Source of the DNA: Temnopleurus reevesii
Taxonomy: Eukaryota; Echinodermata; Echinoidea; Temnopleuroida; Temnopleuridae
NCBI GenBank assembly: GCA_036244855.1
Contig: BQKZ01000273.1
Span: 161,938 to 225,937, forward strand
Direction: 5' to 3'
DNA length: 64,000 nucleotides
Shown: piece by piece, positions 62,380-64,000 of the stretch
Layout: each line of letters begins with the position of its first letter
Position numbering within the stretch: the stretch's first letter is position 1
Made by a program: the position numbers and the translations under genes
The notes under the pieces: generated by a model
Database searches by the model: none
Told to the model about the DNA's origin: nothing
What the model saw: only the letters and a program-made list of their open reading frames with translations

Positions 62380-64000
62380 AGTAAACAACCTTAGAAAAAA
62401 TAAGAATTTGTATAATGAAGTTGGCTATTGGATAGAAATTATAAGTTCATGTGATCTTGAAAAATATCAATTTTTTTGTCTATTTAGTAGGACAGCAAAT
62501 AACCTACATTCAATATGACGTGCTGATAATGCGAATTCTGAATTTGACATTGCCAATTGAAGGATGATGTGTCAGTGTAGTGATCCCTCCATTGATGCAT
62601 TTACGTTGCCTGGGGGATAATCTGTCATGAGGAGTGAATAATGTGGGAAGATTTACCCTTGTCAATTCCTAATGCTCATGAATCATTTAGCATAATAGCT
62701 GAAAAATAATGTTTTTATGACATATTACAGCTATTGTATGTAATATGCTTGAAGAGGGATTATTTGTTGTCTGTCATATAGTGTGCTTAGTTTTATGGTT
62801 GCCCCAGATTTTATTACAATTTTTGTTTATGGTATTACTGCTGCTTATATTATATAAGCCAATTTTTGTCCTGTGAAAAGATTTTTTTTTTTCAGTCGTT
62901 TGACATGAAGAAAATAACTTTGTAAACATAATGTGAAAATTTGGGCTGATGGATTGACCTACATGTATATTGGGATGAATTAATATTTAAAATATGAACA
63001 ATCCCATATTTTTTACATGGTCAAACGAGGTGTCTCTCCTTCCCACTAAAAATCAAATAAATTGCCATTTGATCAAAGATAGAAATGCTTAAAAATGATA
63101 ACAAATGAAAAAGGTAGAAAAATTAGGAGAGAAATTCTCTTCTCATTTTTTGGAAAGGGAATTCTGAAGATTTCCAAATGCCAAGGGCCCTATTTTTTCC
63201 AGTCTTCAATCGCAGACTTTGTCCAGAGAGAACATTCATCACCACCTCCCAATAGAAATTAGGAATTACTGTGACTGAGGGCAAGTCTAGCATAGCTACT
63301 CCCATGCTTGCCTAAAATATCAAGCAAGTCATTTGAGTGAAAAGGTAGAATTTCTACACACAGTTACTCAGTAGACCCTGGATGTGGTCTGCATCCTACT
63401 ACTGAGCTAACATGCAGAGTGGGATTGAGAGTGCATGGTGTGTTGGTGCAGCCATTATGGTGGTATACAAACCCATCTCAGCAGATACCATTCTTCTGAG
63501 TTAAAAGCAGGTAAGGGGCCTTCAACTTCATCCCAGGGTAGTATTCAATTTGATACCTGAAAAGAGGCAAACTTTGTCAACTTTTCTTTTTCAAATTGGC
63601 AACATTGGGATTTTCATTCCATTTCATAGTATATCTCAGATATGAAACTTGATAGGGTTCACTTTGCTACAAAGTAGGTTAAATGTTTTATTATTTGAAT
63701 GGAAAGTTTGAATAGAAACTAGATATATATATAGATAAAATGGTTTGGACATAATATACACAACTTAAATAAATACAAAATAAGTATAACTAAAATAGGG
63801 TTTATTAAGGTTCCATGGCATTTGCTCCATTGGCAATTACTTTGTGGATAATCTTCACAGAAGGTAACACTTCAAACATACCTTCAAATCTAGCCCTAAC
63901 CCTGACCCTAATCCTACATCTAGTGAATAATCAGGACCAGAGCAACTGTCGTGCGCCATAGCAAATGTCTGTTAACCAGTTGATAAAATGAAGAGAGTAT
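62380..64000. other. Right flank, no supported gene
   Basis: AT-rich. A tRNA-like D-arm word on the minus strand near 63360-63425 and a degenerate telomere-like stretch (ccctaaccctgaccctaatcc) at about 63894-63916 are the only notable items. Confidence 0.4.

Noticed and set aside
63360..63425. tRNA-like sequence on the minus strand (gttagctcagtagtagga)
   Set aside because: A box A-like D arm is present, but a proper box B, anticodon arm and acceptor pairing are not. At most it is a decayed SINE head.
1..64000. CRISPR arrays, operons, ribosome binding sites or phage genes
   Set aside because: The tandem repeats present have long, diverged units without regular spacers, and the window is clearly metazoan nuclear DNA.

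Overview
The window is animal nuclear DNA: AT-rich, with large introns, consensus GT-AG splice sites, many decayed transposons and microsatellites, and no operons or prokaryotic signals. The repeats suggest a marine deuterostome invertebrate, most likely an echinoderm and perhaps a sea urchin. The pointers are tRNA-type SINEs with a 'cattgtgctgcactc' core, CR1/L2-like and RTE-like LINE ends, and foldback MITEs. This assignment is inference; no species marker was seen.

Only one protein-coding gene can be supported. It is the 3' part of a plus-strand gene with three exons: 15113-15242, 22389-22589 and 52113-54217. Both introns between them (7.1 kb and 29.5 kb) are phase 1, so the exons join in frame and give the last 811 residues of a larger protein. 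This tail carries, in order, a SUMO-interaction-like LIIVDE stretch, a basic GRPRK AT-hook-like motif, an Ala/Gly-rich segment, a long Ser/Thr/Pro-rich region with about two dozen Lys-Ser-Pro repeats, and a C-terminal PLDLRAK motif resembling CtBP-binding sites. That fits a nuclear chromatin or transcription cofactor, but the family is not recognised. The promoter and 5' exons are not visible and probably lie upstream.

Layout: 1-15112 is upstream intron or flank, holding a tRNA-type SINE, two tandem-repeat regions, a 5'-truncated LINE whose empty site is preserved in a neighbouring duplicate, and a SINE with a 7SL/SRP-RNA-like head close to the first exon. 15243-22388 is an intron with a foldback MITE, a SINE, purine/pyrimidine-rich repeats and a half MITE. 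22590-52112 is a very large intron with several foldback elements, a CpG-rich duplicated foldback, a reverse-transcriptase fragment, a higher-order tandem array, and a 186-bp minisatellite that stays open as a Lys-rich reading frame. 54218-64000 is the 3' UTR and downstream flank, with an RTE-like LINE fragment bounded by an 11-bp target duplication, a SINE, CT-rich DNA and a long TAG-trinucleotide array.

No rRNA, CRISPR, phage or convincing functional tRNA was seen. No multi-gene novel system is apparent. The strongest leads are the low-complexity nuclear tail, the 7SL-like SINE head, the coding-phase minisatellite and the fossilised LINE empty site.
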